The notes: a model not told the origin generated them from the letters alone. A stretch of 62,327 nt of DNA from Rikenellaceae bacterium (GCA_015059865.1 SUZP01000007.1:1-62327); one strand, 5' to 3'. Counted from the stretch's first letter, positions 28,020 to 37,035 are shown. Numbers and translations: made by a program.

Positions 28020-29615
28020 ATGAAAAAGATACTCTATATACTATTCGTTGGCACAATAGCACTCTCCTCCTGTACCGATTTTTTGGAGGAGAATCCATAC
28101 GGAAAGCAGTCGAGCAATAACTTCTTCTCGCAGAAGGAGGATTTGGCGGCATCGCTCAATGCGCTCTATTCGGTGGTTGCCACCTCGCAGGGGCAGAATA
28201 ACTATGTCGGCACAAACTTCCTCGCGGGCGATGACATCACCACCCACCCAGCAAGTAATAAGCAGCCTCTGCGTGAGCATGACCAATATAATGTTACCGA
28301 CAATAACTCGTGGATGGTGGATTTGTGGGAGCAACGCTACAAGGTTATCAAGGCGGCGAACTTCATCATCAACAACGCTTCGCGCACTCCCGATGTATCG
28401 AAGGAGGCGATAACAGAGGCTGTTGCACAGGCGCACTTTTGGCGTGCCTATTCGCTATTATACCTCGTTACCACTTGGGGCAAGGTGCCTGTGATGCTCA
28501 ACGAGGAGATAAACTACAACGCCAAAGTGTGGTCGGAAGAGGATATATACACCCAGATACTTGCCGATTTGAAGATTGCAGAGGAGGGTTGCCCCGTTAT
28601 CTATTCGGGCGCACCATATCACAACGGCAGTATGAATGTGGCGGTGTCGAAGCCCGCTGTTAAGGCTGCTACGGCGTATGTCTATATGTGTATGGCAGGT
28701 TGGCCACTCAATAAGGGTGCAGAGTATTATGCTCTGGCGGCTGAGAAGGCGGAGGAGGTTATCGATTTGGTGGATAGCGGCGCATACCAATATCGTCTGC
28801 TCGACAACTATGCCGATGTCTATTCGGTGAAATATACCCAATCAAATCCCGAAGTGTTACTCGGTATCTTTTACCATCGTGACCGTACTCCGCAGATGAC
28901 ACCATTGACAGATATTCTGTTCGATATGAAGCAGAGTGGTTGGGACGATACACATGGCGAGATTAAGTTTTGGAAGGAGTTTCCCGAAGGACCTCGCAAA
29001 GATGCAACCTACATACCGAAATTGTTGCTCACCGATGATGTATTGCACGATTGGTGGTACGACAACGGTGGTAAACGAGAGGTTGTAGCGCCCGTATTTA
29101 ATAAATCCCCTGAGTCGGCAACTCGTGGTGAGGAGTTCGATTACACCTCGCCCCTTGCTCCTCCGCAGTTCGGACAGAAGACCATTCAGGTTATTCGCTT
29201 GTCGGAGGTCTATTGTTGGTACGCCGAGGCTTCGGCGCGTGCAGGTCAGGTTACGAATAAGAGTGTCGAGGTGCTAAATCGTGTGCGCAACCGTGCCGAT
29301 GGAGCGCAGACAAATCGCTATTCGATGTCGATGTCGGCAGAGGAGATAGCCGAGGCGGCTTACAATGAGCACGGCTGGGAGATGGCGGGCTACTATTGGA
29401 GTGGCTTTGCTACACGCGCAAGAGATATGTTCCGTATGTATCGCTATAAGGAGCATTTCGAGTGCCGCAAGCAAAATGAACCTATCGAAGTTGTAGATGG
29501 TTCGGGCATCTTCCGCAAGGAGGCTGTGCCTGTTACGGGAGAGTGGGACGACAGCAAGATGTACTGCCCATATCCATACGAGGATACGACCTACAATCCG
29601 GGGCTTAAAAATTAG
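28020..29615 (+). CDS. SusD/RagB family surface lipoprotein
   Basis: 531 aa, the ligand-binding lid that pairs with the upstream SusC. Lipoprotein signal ends in SSC with Cys at residue 18, followed by TDFLEENPYGKQSSNNFF, a typical SusD start. Four TPR-like helix pairs are suggested by the long helical segments, for example AHFWRAYSLLYLVTTWGKVP and VKAATAYVYMCMAGW. The C-terminal part has IRLSEVYCWYAEASARAG and LNRVRNRADG as expected. The last residues (PYEDTTYNPGLKN) match the common NPxLxQN-type end. Cotranscribed with susC and closed by a strong terminator. Confidence 0.96.
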   Translation: MKKILYILFVGTIALSSCTDFLEENPYGKQSSNNFFSQKEDLAASLNALYSVVATSQGQNNYVGTNFLAGDDITTHPASNKQPLREHDQYNVTDNNSWMVDLWEQRYKVIKAANFIINNASRTPDVSKEAITEAVAQAHFWRAYSLLYLVTTWGKVPVMLNEEINYNAKVWSEEDIYTQILADLKIAEEGCPVIYSGAPYHNGSMNVAVSKPAVKAATAYVYMCMAGWPLNKGAEYYALAAEKAEEVIDLVDSGAYQYRLLDNYADVYSVKYTQSNPEVLLGIFYHRDRTPQMTPLTDILFDMKQSGWDDTHGEIKFWKEFPEGPRKDATYIPKLLLTDDVLHDWWYDNGGKREVVAPVFNKSPESATRGEEFDYTSPLAPPQFGQKTIQVIRLSEVYCWYAEASARAGQVTNKSVEVLNRVRNRADGAQTNRYSMSMSAEEIAEAAYNEHGWEMAGYYWSGFATRARDMFRMYRYKEHFECRKQNEPIEVVDGSGIFRKEAVPVTGEWDDSKMYCPYPYEDTTYNPGLKN

Positions 29616-29640
29616 GTGTCGATACTACTTCGAGCAAAAT

Positions 29641-29673
29641 GGGAGTGTCTAACAAGTTTTTTTAGACACTCCC
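29641..29673. terminator. Bidirectional terminator, conserved-loop family
   Basis: Perfect 12-bp stem GGGAGTGTCTAA/TTAGACACTCCC around a CAAGTTTTT loop, between convergent susD and the PPC-type gene. A/T runs lie on both sides. Confidence 0.85.
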
Positions 29674-29739
29674 AATTTATTTAACCTCCTGACAAGACGG
29701 GGAAGAGTAATTTACTTTTTAGTCACGCTCTTGTGCGAC

Positions 29740-31824
29740 CTATTTCTTCAATCTTATTATGAAGATTGGTGTCATTTCGCGGTATTTTGCATTTTGGAAA
29801 CGGCGTCTACCGCGCTGAATAATCTCTCCCTTCACTGTTCCTACAATATACATCTGCCACAGCGGTCTGCCCTTTCTGCTCTTCAACTTCTCCAAAGCGG
29901 CCTCATTCAGTTTGATATATATCGTCTTCTCTCGCTCCTCAGGCATAATGGAGATTGGTTCGAGCGAGAAGAGTCTTGTCTTATTGCCCAACATCAACTC
30001 GACAGGCTCATCAAATCCAGGATTTTTGTCTATCAACACCCTCACCTTGATAGAGTCGGTTTGGAATGTTAGAGGAATCTCTTGATTGATATCGAAATCC
30101 AAAGATAGACGATATGGCGACGACTCGGTAACATCAAGAGCCAACTCGGCTGCTTGTATGTAGTGAGTATAGTAGAAGGCCTGCATCATCTTATCGACAG
30201 GCAATACATTTGTGCGCTCACGACCACTTGGCCCCGGATAATTGAGTTTTACCTCGATAGGGAAGCGCTTCACCTCGGCACCCTTAGGTGCTGTTATGGA
30301 GACATTCCACTTCTTGCCTCGCAGAAGTTTTGTAGTACTTGTCGTATAGCCTTTAGGTAAGCCCTCGACTTCGATATGTGCAGGGCGTTTCAACTTGCCC
30401 TTAATATCGATATTAAACATCGATGTACCACCCGAAGGGATGGTGATATTCGCTGGCGAAACGAAGGCATTGAACGAAGGCAGCTGCTCGTGACGCCTCA
30501 ACAAAAAGTGGTAATCCTTGCCATATCCTCGATGTATATCCTCCACTTCGAGTGTCATCATCTCATTTCTGCGCGCCTTATATTTGAGTATAGGGTCTGC
30601 GTGGAAAGTCATCAATCCTCGTGTTGGGTCCTCGGTATCATCCGCCTCGGCAACAATCCTACCCTGCGCATTACGCAATCTGAGTACGGCATCTATCCTC
30701 GAATCATTTCGACGACCTATAAGCTCCACTATAACCTGCTCACCAGCCTCGGCGTATATCTTATATCGCTTAATCTTCGACTTAGCTGTTAAAGAGTCGG
30801 TTATTGCATTTGTCAGCATCAACTCCGCACCATCTTTTGGAGAGTTGAGAAGTCTTATCCCCTTTGGCAAGGCGTAAAATGGAACGGCATTCGAAGTTCC
30901 TATACTATTGGTAAATGTAACCTGATTGTACCCCTCCTTCTTAACCTTTACCGTAGCCTTTGTTGTTCCGAGATTTACACCCTCAATACGCTGTTTAACT
31001 CTCTTGCCCACAACTCCATACGCAGGATAACGACCAGTAACAAACGGTATTACACCGAGTTGTACTCTGTAATTAAAGTCCTCGCGACCACGATATATGG
31101 CATCGTGAATCATCAGCGTATAGTCGCCATCTTTTGGCAGTGTTGTGATAATTACAGGGTCTACATGGTGGTGATAGTCGTCAGAGTAGGCAATCTCCCT
31201 ACCTTTCGAATCGACAATCTTGATAACAGGTTGAAACCATCCGGGCACAGCGTCGGCAATATATGGCACAAGCGCACGCCCTTTGACCGAGGCGACAATA
31301 GTTTCGCCCCTCTTACCTGAGAATTTAAAGTAGTCTATACCTCCTGGCGATACATAACCACACAACACCGCAGGTAGAGATTTCACCCTATTTGGCTTTC
31401 TCAATGTGGATGTCGCCCCCTCCACAAAGTTTGGGTATGAAGCGACCTCGAAAGGAAGCATATTCGATACACCCTTTGGGCCTTGCAGGCGCAGGTCGTA
31501 CAATCCGCACGGTACATTATCTGCGATAGTAATCTTTATATTAATCTTATCGGCAAGCTGCGGACTACTCTGGTCTGTCAATCTTTTACGCTTTCTCTTG
31601 GCCGATGCCTTCTCCTTGACAGGAAAGACCTCGCCCTTGATGCCCGGATGACTGAACAAAACCTTTGTCGCCTTGTCGATATTGAGTCCACCAGCCTCTA
31701 TCTCCACCGTAGTTCCAACCTCTCCACCTGCTGGATAGAGGTATCCCATTGTCAGCTTCTGAGCCGACAGGGTTGTGGTCATAAAGATAAACAGTATGAC
31801 CAATATAATATTTCTACTTCTCAT
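29740..31824 (-). CDS. Exported PPC-domain protein of planctomycete type
   Basis: 694 aa. Signal peptide about 1-21 (ends LSAQ). It starts with the YLYPAGGEVGTTVEIEAGG pattern, then a stretch with VKGRALVPYIADAVPGWFQPVIKIVDSKGREIAYSDDYHHHVDPVI in outline, and a PPC-like beta domain (LPKDGDYTLMIHDAIYRGREDFNYRVQLG). A second similar block runs at about 370-460 (VLRLRNAQGRIVAEADDTEDP). This architecture is characteristic of Planctomycetes proteins encoded beside DUF1501 and DUF1553 genes, as here. It overlaps the DUF1501 gene by 11 nt and is the last gene of the operon. A binding or scaffolding role outside the cytoplasm is likely, with no catalytic motif seen. Confidence 0.75.
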   Translation of the reverse strand: MRSRNIILVILFIFMTTTLSAQKLTMGYLYPAGGEVGTTVEIEAGGLNIDKATKVLFSHPGIKGEVFPVKEKASAKRKRKRLTDQSSPQLADKINIKITIADNVPCGLYDLRLQGPKGVSNMLPFEVASYPNFVEGATSTLRKPNRVKSLPAVLCGYVSPGGIDYFKFSGKRGETIVASVKGRALVPYIADAVPGWFQPVIKIVDSKGREIAYSDDYHHHVDPVIITTLPKDGDYTLMIHDAIYRGREDFNYRVQLGVIPFVTGRYPAYGVVGKRVKQRIEGVNLGTTKATVKVKKEGYNQVTFTNSIGTSNAVPFYALPKGIRLLNSPKDGAELMLTNAITDSLTAKSKIKRYKIYAEAGEQVIVELIGRRNDSRIDAVLRLRNAQGRIVAEADDTEDPTRGLMTFHADPILKYKARRNEMMTLEVEDIHRGYGKDYHFLLRRHEQLPSFNAFVSPANITIPSGGTSMFNIDIKGKLKRPAHIEVEGLPKGYTTSTTKLLRGKKWNVSITAPKGAEVKRFPIEVKLNYPGPSGRERTNVLPVDKMMQAFYYTHYIQAAELALDVTESSPYRLSLDFDINQEIPLTFQTDSIKVRVLIDKNPGFDEPVELMLGNKTRLFSLEPISIMPEEREKTIYIKLNEAALEKLKSRKGRPLWQMYIVGTVKGEIIQRGRRRFQNAKYREMTPIFIIRLKK

Positions 31825-33088
31825 AAGATGGCTTTTTAATGTCAATAATTTCGTATAACAATCCGTAGTGCTTCTTCTCCATTCTCAATGACGGAAGTAT
31901 TGGCAACTCACCCTCCGATACATGAGGCAGGGTGCCATAAGGGTCGATGCCCATCAAGAGATATACAGTTCCTATCAGGTCGCACGGTGCAACGGGGCGC
32001 TCCTCGACCTTTTCGCCGGTCTTGTTGGTCTTGCCAACCACCTTTCCGCCGTGGAAACCTCCGCCTGCAACCAAATAGCTAAATGTCTTGCCATAGTGTC
32101 CGCGACCACCATTCCAAGGAGCCTCCCATTGCACCTTTGGTGTTCTTCCAAACTCGCCGCCACAGAGGACAATCGTGCTATCCAACAATCCGCGTGCATC
32201 CAAATCGGCTATTAAGGCCGATAGAGCCTTGTCGAGATTTGGCAACATCGTGTTCATCTTCTGGAAGTGTTTTTTGTGGGTATCCCAACCTGTCATACGA
32301 ACATTCACAAATGGGACACCTGCCTCGACCAATCGTCGCGCTACAAGACACGACTGTCCAAGTCGCGATTTGCCATATCTCTGTCGTACGGAGTCGGGCT
32401 CGTTAGCAAGGTTGAACACCTCACGACTGTCGCCCCAGATAAACTCCATATTCACATCGCGTAACGAGTCTACCTCTCTCTTGTTCAATGGCTTATCCTC
32501 AAATTTGTTGAGCAGAGCCATTCTCTGGTTCATCTTGTCGCGGTCTACAAACTTATTTACTACACCCTCGACCTCGTAGGCTATCTTTGACTCTGGCTTA
32601 CCTCCCGTATCGAAAGATTTGTAGGCATTGCCCAAGAAGCCTCCCTCATTGAAACGACTATTTGCACTCGTTACAGAGATGTAGCAAGGTAAGATACCCT
32701 TGTAGGTGTCGCGCTTCATATAGGATATTACCGCGCCGAATGATGGATACACAACCGCAGCACCCGAAGTATCGCCAGTAATCATAGCGTAGTGACCTGT
32801 CTCGTGTCCGTTACTGCCGTGCGTCATACTTCTAATCAAGGAGTACTTATCGGCCATAGTAGCCAACAATGGCAACTTCTCGCCTATCTCGATACCCTCA
32901 ACATTGGTCTTGCATACCCCCTTATAGTTTCCGTAGTATGTCCTTCCTGCATTAGGTTTCGGGTCGAATGTCTCGGTCTGTGCAGGTCCTCCGTCTAAAT
33001 AGACCAAAATTACCGACTTTGCTCTTTGAGCATAAGCCGTAAATCCGATAGCCAATAGCAAGATTAAGGTAAGATATATCTTTCTCAT
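31814..33088 (-). CDS. DUF1501 exported protein (sulfatase/alkaline phosphatase-like fold)
   Basis: 424 aa. Signal peptide about 1-20. The DUF1501 signature is clear: SVILVYLDGGPAQTETFDPKP, SLIRSMTHGSNGHETGHYAMITGD, PFVNVRMTGWDTHKKHF, STIVLCGGEFGRTPKVQ and GRGHYGKTFSYLVAGGGFHGGKVVG, in the family order. DUF1501 is distantly related to the alkaline-phosphatase/sulfatase superfamily and has conserved His and Asp that could bind metal, but its activity has not been assigned to my knowledge. The DUF1549/DUF1553 gene lies 11 nt upstream and the PPC-type gene overlaps downstream. No twin-arginine leader is seen, unlike many planctomycete members. Here the leader is Sec-type. Confidence 0.9.
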   Translation of the reverse strand: MRKIYLTLILLLAIGFTAYAQRAKSVILVYLDGGPAQTETFDPKPNAGRTYYGNYKGVCKTNVEGIEIGEKLPLLATMADKYSLIRSMTHGSNGHETGHYAMITGDTSGAAVVYPSFGAVISYMKRDTYKGILPCYISVTSANSRFNEGGFLGNAYKSFDTGGKPESKIAYEVEGVVNKFVDRDKMNQRMALLNKFEDKPLNKREVDSLRDVNMEFIWGDSREVFNLANEPDSVRQRYGKSRLGQSCLVARRLVEAGVPFVNVRMTGWDTHKKHFQKMNTMLPNLDKALSALIADLDARGLLDSTIVLCGGEFGRTPKVQWEAPWNGGRGHYGKTFSYLVAGGGFHGGKVVGKTNKTGEKVEERPVAPCDLIGTVYLLMGIDPYGTLPHVSEGELPILPSLRMEKKHYGLLYEIIDIKKPSYEK

Positions 33089-33099
33089 AGTGGTAGCGT

Positions 33100-34506
33100 T
33101 TAGTGGTTGTAAAGGAACTCGTTACTATTTATCAATATCCACATCAGGTCGTAAGCAAACTCGTTCAACGAGAGCTTATTCTCCCGCATATATTCGTTGT
33201 ACATACTTATCTCGTTTGCGGTAGCCCTTCGAGCTAAGACGCGCATCGTAATTGCATCTGCCAACTGCGAGAGGTCGCTGTACTTTTTGAGCAAATTCTT
33301 CAACACTGGGCTCTTTCGTATGCTTCGTTCAAGCTCCGACGAGTTCATCAGATAGAGCAGCTGCTTCGAGGTGAGAGCATTATTTCGCTGGCTCTCCAAC
33401 GAAACATCACGCGACACCTTACCGAAGAGCTCCAACTCCGACGATGATACCGTAGCATCGCCCAAGTGTGTTGCTCTGGTCTTTGGCGGATAGAAGGTAA
33501 ACGGCTCTGGCACACGGCTCATATAGGTTGCCCACTTGCCCGTTGCTGTGGCGATATTATCCACTATAACCTCAGCCGGAAGTCTTTGTGGCTGATATGT
33601 GCCCTCAGGTGCCGCCTTCGAGTTAAACTCCTTCGAGAGAAGTATCTTCTTCAAGAGTGCCCGCATATCGAACTTTTTGGCGATGAAGTAGTCGGTAAGC
33701 TCCTTCAACAACTCAGGATTTGATGGCTTGTTATCTGCACGCCAGTCGTCTGGCTCGTGTACCAAGCCCTTACCGAATACCCAAAACCACATTCTATTGA
33801 CCATAACCTCGGCAAAGCGTCTGTTCTTCACAAGCCAATCGACATACGGCTCGCGCCAATCGGAGTCTGGCGTAAGTTTAATGCGCGTACCATCCTCCAA
33901 CTCGATGATATGCCAAGGTAGGTCTTTGTGATAGTTGAGATATATAATCTCCTCCTTCCACTCCTTCGTAGACTTGAATTTTATCTGCGAGAAGCAGAGG
34001 TAGCCGTTGTCGGTACAATTTCTATTGCCCAAGAAGAGAAGGTTGATGTTGGCGTAGAAGTTTTCGGGCGTTCTCTTCTGAAATCCGCGATAGAAGTTGG
34101 CCGCAGGCGCACGGAAGTTACTACCCTCCGAGATGAGCAGGTTGCGCACCATCTTGTCGTACGGAACATTGTTCATCAGCTGCTCGTACACCCATCTGTT
34201 GTAGGCCTGCACACCATTTGGCCACAGGTTGCTCGGAAACTCCGACTTGATACGCAAGATATCGCCCCAGTGCATCTGCATATATTTGAGGCCAAGTTCA
34301 CTCTTGATTAGCTTATTCACCAAAGCCTCGCGCTTTTTGGGGTTCTCGCTATCGAGAAAATTTTTACACTCCCAAACTTGTGGCAGGGCTCCCGTCACGG
34401 TAAGATATGCCCTCCTCAAAAAGACCTCGTCAGAGCACCTCTCTGAGGCTATTGTCTGCACTATCGATGAGAGCAGACAGATAAATAATATTAGAAATTT
34501 TCTCAT
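33100..34506 (-). CDS. DUF1549/DUF1553 exported protein
   Basis: 468 aa. Signal peptide about 1-20. The N-terminal DUF1549 part begins DEVFLRRAYLTVTGALPQ and includes VPYDKMVRNLLISEGSNFRAP. The C-terminal DUF1553 part includes NRRFAEVMVNRMWFWVFGKGLVHEPDDWRADNKPSNPELLKELTDYF in outline, LLSKEFN and the final FAYDLMWILINSNEFLYNH. Planctomycete relatives often add an N-terminal cytochrome (PSCyt1) domain with CxxCH. None is present here, so the protein is a shortened form without heme motifs. It starts 4 nt after the chorismatase-like gene and precedes DUF1501 by 11 nt. Function is unknown. Confidence 0.88.
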   Translation of the reverse strand: MRKFLILFICLLSSIVQTIASERCSDEVFLRRAYLTVTGALPQVWECKNFLDSENPKKREALVNKLIKSELGLKYMQMHWGDILRIKSEFPSNLWPNGVQAYNRWVYEQLMNNVPYDKMVRNLLISEGSNFRAPAANFYRGFQKRTPENFYANINLLFLGNRNCTDNGYLCFSQIKFKSTKEWKEEIIYLNYHKDLPWHIIELEDGTRIKLTPDSDWREPYVDWLVKNRRFAEVMVNRMWFWVFGKGLVHEPDDWRADNKPSNPELLKELTDYFIAKKFDMRALLKKILLSKEFNSKAAPEGTYQPQRLPAEVIVDNIATATGKWATYMSRVPEPFTFYPPKTRATHLGDATVSSSELELFGKVSRDVSLESQRNNALTSKQLLYLMNSSELERSIRKSPVLKNLLKKYSDLSQLADAITMRVLARRATANEISMYNEYMRENKLSLNEFAYDLMWILINSNEFLYNH

Positions 34507-34510
34507 AATA

Positions 34511-35626
34511 TTACGATTTTAAGATTCCCTCTATTTCAACTAAAAGCTCGCTTCGGCAGACATCTGCAATGGAGTATACGACAGGTATCTGCGCGAATGA
34601 CGCCTCGACCACCTCGCGTACCGCATCATAATCCTCGGCATTCTTGATGTATACATGCAACTTGACATACTCCAAGTCGTATGGCTTACATCCAAAGCGC
34701 ACCAAATTCTCCTTCGAGACGAGATACTCGATATTCTCGATTGTCTTTATGGTCTGCATCTTCACGGAGGAGGCATCCACACTCTCCTCACCTCGTATTG
34801 CCGCCGTACCCGACACAAAGCAGCAGGCTCCACACGCCGTCTCAATCAACTTTGCACGCTCAAACTTAGGCGTGCTCTTTATTGCATTGACATCGTCATC
34901 GATGAGTACACTCTTCGAGTAGATGTGCGCCGCCACTTGTAATGGATTGTCGATTGGATAGACACCCTTAGACTCTGTGCCCCTCTTCTTGAAGGCGATA
35001 CCTCCAACAATGATACAATCACCCTCCGCACCTATGCCCGTAGCGGCAGGATAGCCGTTTTTCCACTCCCCTGTTGCATAGTAGCAGGTGCGCGCATCGT
35101 TGAACTCTTGATAGTTTTGTTTGCCGTTGCGGTACGACACAATGCTACCGATAAAGTTCCACTGACGAACTATGTCGTCTACGCAATAGCCGTATGCGGT
35201 GAGTAGATTGTCGAGCTTGGTAAAGACCTCTTGGCTCTGCTGATTGACACTCTTGGAGAAGTCCGACGCAGGAATACCCTCTACAAAGAGCATCTTCTCC
35301 TGCTCGTTTTCGATTACGCCATAACAGATGCCACTCTTCTCCTCTATGCGTATATCGGCTGCCCCCTCCAAGGTGTATATTTCGAGAGCAAGCCCACCCT
35401 TCGGCAATAGGTATTGAGGAATAAGCGTTATAGGCACTCTCCTGCCCAAGGAGATATAGACAGCACTCTTTATCTCACTTAGTAGCTCGTGATATCCTTT
35501 TGTGTCACTTGTGCCACACAACACAAGTCCACATATTTTCTCACTTTGGATACTCTCCATCGCCTTTCGGATGCAGACTTGCAATTCGCCGAGGTTGAGT
35601 ATCGATGAATAGATCTTTAATCCCAT
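34511..35626 (-). CDS. Chorismatase (FkbO/Hyg5/XanB2)-like, RidA-fold protein
   Basis: 371 aa, no signal peptide, so cytoplasmic. The second half resembles chorismatases and the related RidA fold: VRQWNFIGSIV, NYQEFNDARTCYY, PAATGIGAEGDC, ACCFVSGTAAIRGEESVDASSVKMQT in outline, TIENIEYL and the terminal LLVEIEGILKS. Known chorismatases (FkbO, Hyg5, XanB2) hydrolyse chorismate to dihydroxycyclohexadiene or hydroxybenzoate products. Whether the catalytic residues are kept cannot be judged here, and a RidA-like imine deaminase or non-enzymatic role is possible. It leads the operon, 4 nt before DUF1549/DUF1553, from a consensus promoter. Its link to exported DUF1501/DUF1553 proteins is unusual. 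Confidence 0.7.
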   Translation of the reverse strand: MGLKIYSSILNLGELQVCIRKAMESIQSEKICGLVLCGTSDTKGYHELLSEIKSAVYISLGRRVPITLIPQYLLPKGGLALEIYTLEGAADIRIEEKSGICYGVIENEQEKMLFVEGIPASDFSKSVNQQSQEVFTKLDNLLTAYGYCVDDIVRQWNFIGSIVSYRNGKQNYQEFNDARTCYYATGEWKNGYPAATGIGAEGDCIIVGGIAFKKRGTESKGVYPIDNPLQVAAHIYSKSVLIDDDVNAIKSTPKFERAKLIETACGACCFVSGTAAIRGEESVDASSVKMQTIKTIENIEYLVSKENLVRFGCKPYDLEYVKLHVYIKNAEDYDAVREVVEASFAQIPVVYSIADVCRSELLVEIEGILKS

Positions 35627-35658
35627 AGGTGTATAGTCAGTTGGTCTACTATATAAGA

Positions 35659-35689
35659 CAAAGTTAATTAAAAAAAGTTAAATTTCAAA
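35659..35689 (-). promoter_or_regulatory. Consensus promoter of the chorismatase-like/DUF1553/DUF1501/PPC operon
   Basis: Reverse strand: TTTG (35689-35686), exactly 19 nt, TAACTTTG (35666-35659), a full match to the Bacteroidetes consensus. The leader is about 25 nt. It supports treating 29740-35626 as one transcription unit. Confidence 0.75.
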
Positions 35690-35737
35690 CTTAAAAATTT
35701 ATCAACTCCATCACCTATTATTAAATTATTCTATAAA

Positions 35738-35769
35738 GGGAGTGTCTAAAAAACTTGTTAGACACTCCC
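35738..35769 (-). terminator. Terminator of the Ntn hydrolase gene, conserved-loop family
   Basis: Perfect 12-bp stem GGGAGTGTCTAA/TTAGACACTCCC with an AAAACTTG-type loop. It separates the Ntn hydrolase gene from the downstream four-gene operon on the same strand. Confidence 0.85.
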
Positions 35770-35821
35770 CAAGCGTAGCGGAGAGGGTATGTAAAAAAGT
35801 GGATTGTCGTTATAAGATGGT

Positions 35822-36946
35822 TTAAAAGCGTGTTAGCAACGATTCTACTCTTCGCTCGTGTTTTTTGTAGGCTTTGTCGGCCTTTTGGTTGAATTTTGCA
35901 ATATCCTTTGGCATCTCCTCAGGGAAAGGGATGTTGGTTTTAACTCTCAACGCTGCACGCACAAGCTCCTTATTGAGGTAGTAACGCCCCTTCTTCTTGC
36001 CGCGGCTCTTTATCACTCCATCCTTTATATATGCTGCCTTGACAAATTTACGGCCAAGCAGATGTGAAGCCGTACCACTCAGACACTCAGGAATTTGCTC
36101 TTTTGCCTCAACCCATACGGGTATTGCAGGGCAGGCTGCCGGATAGCCCATAGATATAAGTATGCGTGGATGCTTGCCGCAGACAATCGTAAACGAGCCT
36201 ACGGTCGAGCGATGTGGCACCGTCTCGTAGCGATGGTTGTAGAGTTTGTTGTCATCTTTCAAGGCATCGCCCTTGCCTGCAACATAGTAGGAGCAGGAGT
36301 ATTTGTAAAAATCTTTGGCCGAAAATTTACGCTTGTTACCAATCTGCTCCATCATTGCATCGTAGCGACGACGGCTTGTGCCGAGCCTCTCCATATCGCC
36401 TGCAAACGAGAAGTTTGAGCGTATATCGTAGCCCTTTTCGCTCTTGTCCACATCGTAGCGACGGTAGCCATCGCCCCAAATCTCGAAGAAGGCGGCTCCG
36501 CCATTGGCATCGCCAACGCCTATATTGGTTGTGAATTTGTATCCGCGTTTATATTTGCGCAAAAAGGCCTCGAATTCGTCTATGGTGGCGCACTGTATCA
36601 AGGCATCGCGCATAAAAGGCGAGCGTTTGCCCGTGCCTTTCAGCTCTTTGTTTGCAGGTAGGTTGCGCGTGGCGGTATTTATAATGCCAAAACCCACCTC
36701 GTTCACTCCGCAGAGTATGCCACCGTCAGGATTTTCACTGTTTATTACACCCGTGTAGTTGTACTTGTCGGTGGTGTAGTAGCGTACGACGGTGCGAAAT
36801 CTGCTGCTATCGCGGTTTTTCCAGAGGGTTGTACCCCCCTCTTTCGAGGCTTTTGGTGCCACCACAGCGGCTGTACAAGCCAAAGTCTTGTCATATCCAA
36901 ACAGCAATGCAACAAGCAGCAGAAAGGATGTAAGTGTTCGTCTCAT
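35822..36946 (-). CDS. Exported Ntn-hydrolase, acyltransferase/C45-like
   Basis: 374 aa. A signal peptide ends at TLA, leaving C24 as the first residue of the mature protein (CTAAVVAPKASKEGGTTLWKNRD in outline), which would serve as the N-terminal nucleophile. The following GGTTLWKNRDSS, VNEVGFGIINTATRN and GVGDANGGAAFFEIWGDGYRRYDV blocks fit Ntn amidohydrolases of the acyl-CoA:6-APA acyltransferase (C45) and choloylglycine hydrolase group. Exposure of the Cys by the signal peptidase instead of autocatalysis is a known solution in exported members. An amide of a lipid, bile acid or peptide is a plausible substrate, unproven. A TATCTTTG -7-like element lies at 37000-36993. Confidence 0.75.
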   Translation of the reverse strand: MRRTLTSFLLLVALLFGYDKTLACTAAVVAPKASKEGGTTLWKNRDSSRFRTVVRYYTTDKYNYTGVINSENPDGGILCGVNEVGFGIINTATRNLPANKELKGTGKRSPFMRDALIQCATIDEFEAFLRKYKRGYKFTTNIGVGDANGGAAFFEIWGDGYRRYDVDKSEKGYDIRSNFSFAGDMERLGTSRRRYDAMMEQIGNKRKFSAKDFYKYSCSYYVAGKGDALKDDNKLYNHRYETVPHRSTVGSFTIVCGKHPRILISMGYPAACPAIPVWVEAKEQIPECLSGTASHLLGRKFVKAAYIKDGVIKSRGKKKGRYYLNKELVRAALRVKTNIPFPEEMPKDIAKFNQKADKAYKKHERRVESLLTRF

Positions 36947-37035
36947 ATTAGGCTCTATTTCTTACGGTACTTACTAACATTGTATGATTTAGCAAAGATA
37001 GTGAAATTTTGTGAAAATTAGTATGTAATCATTTT

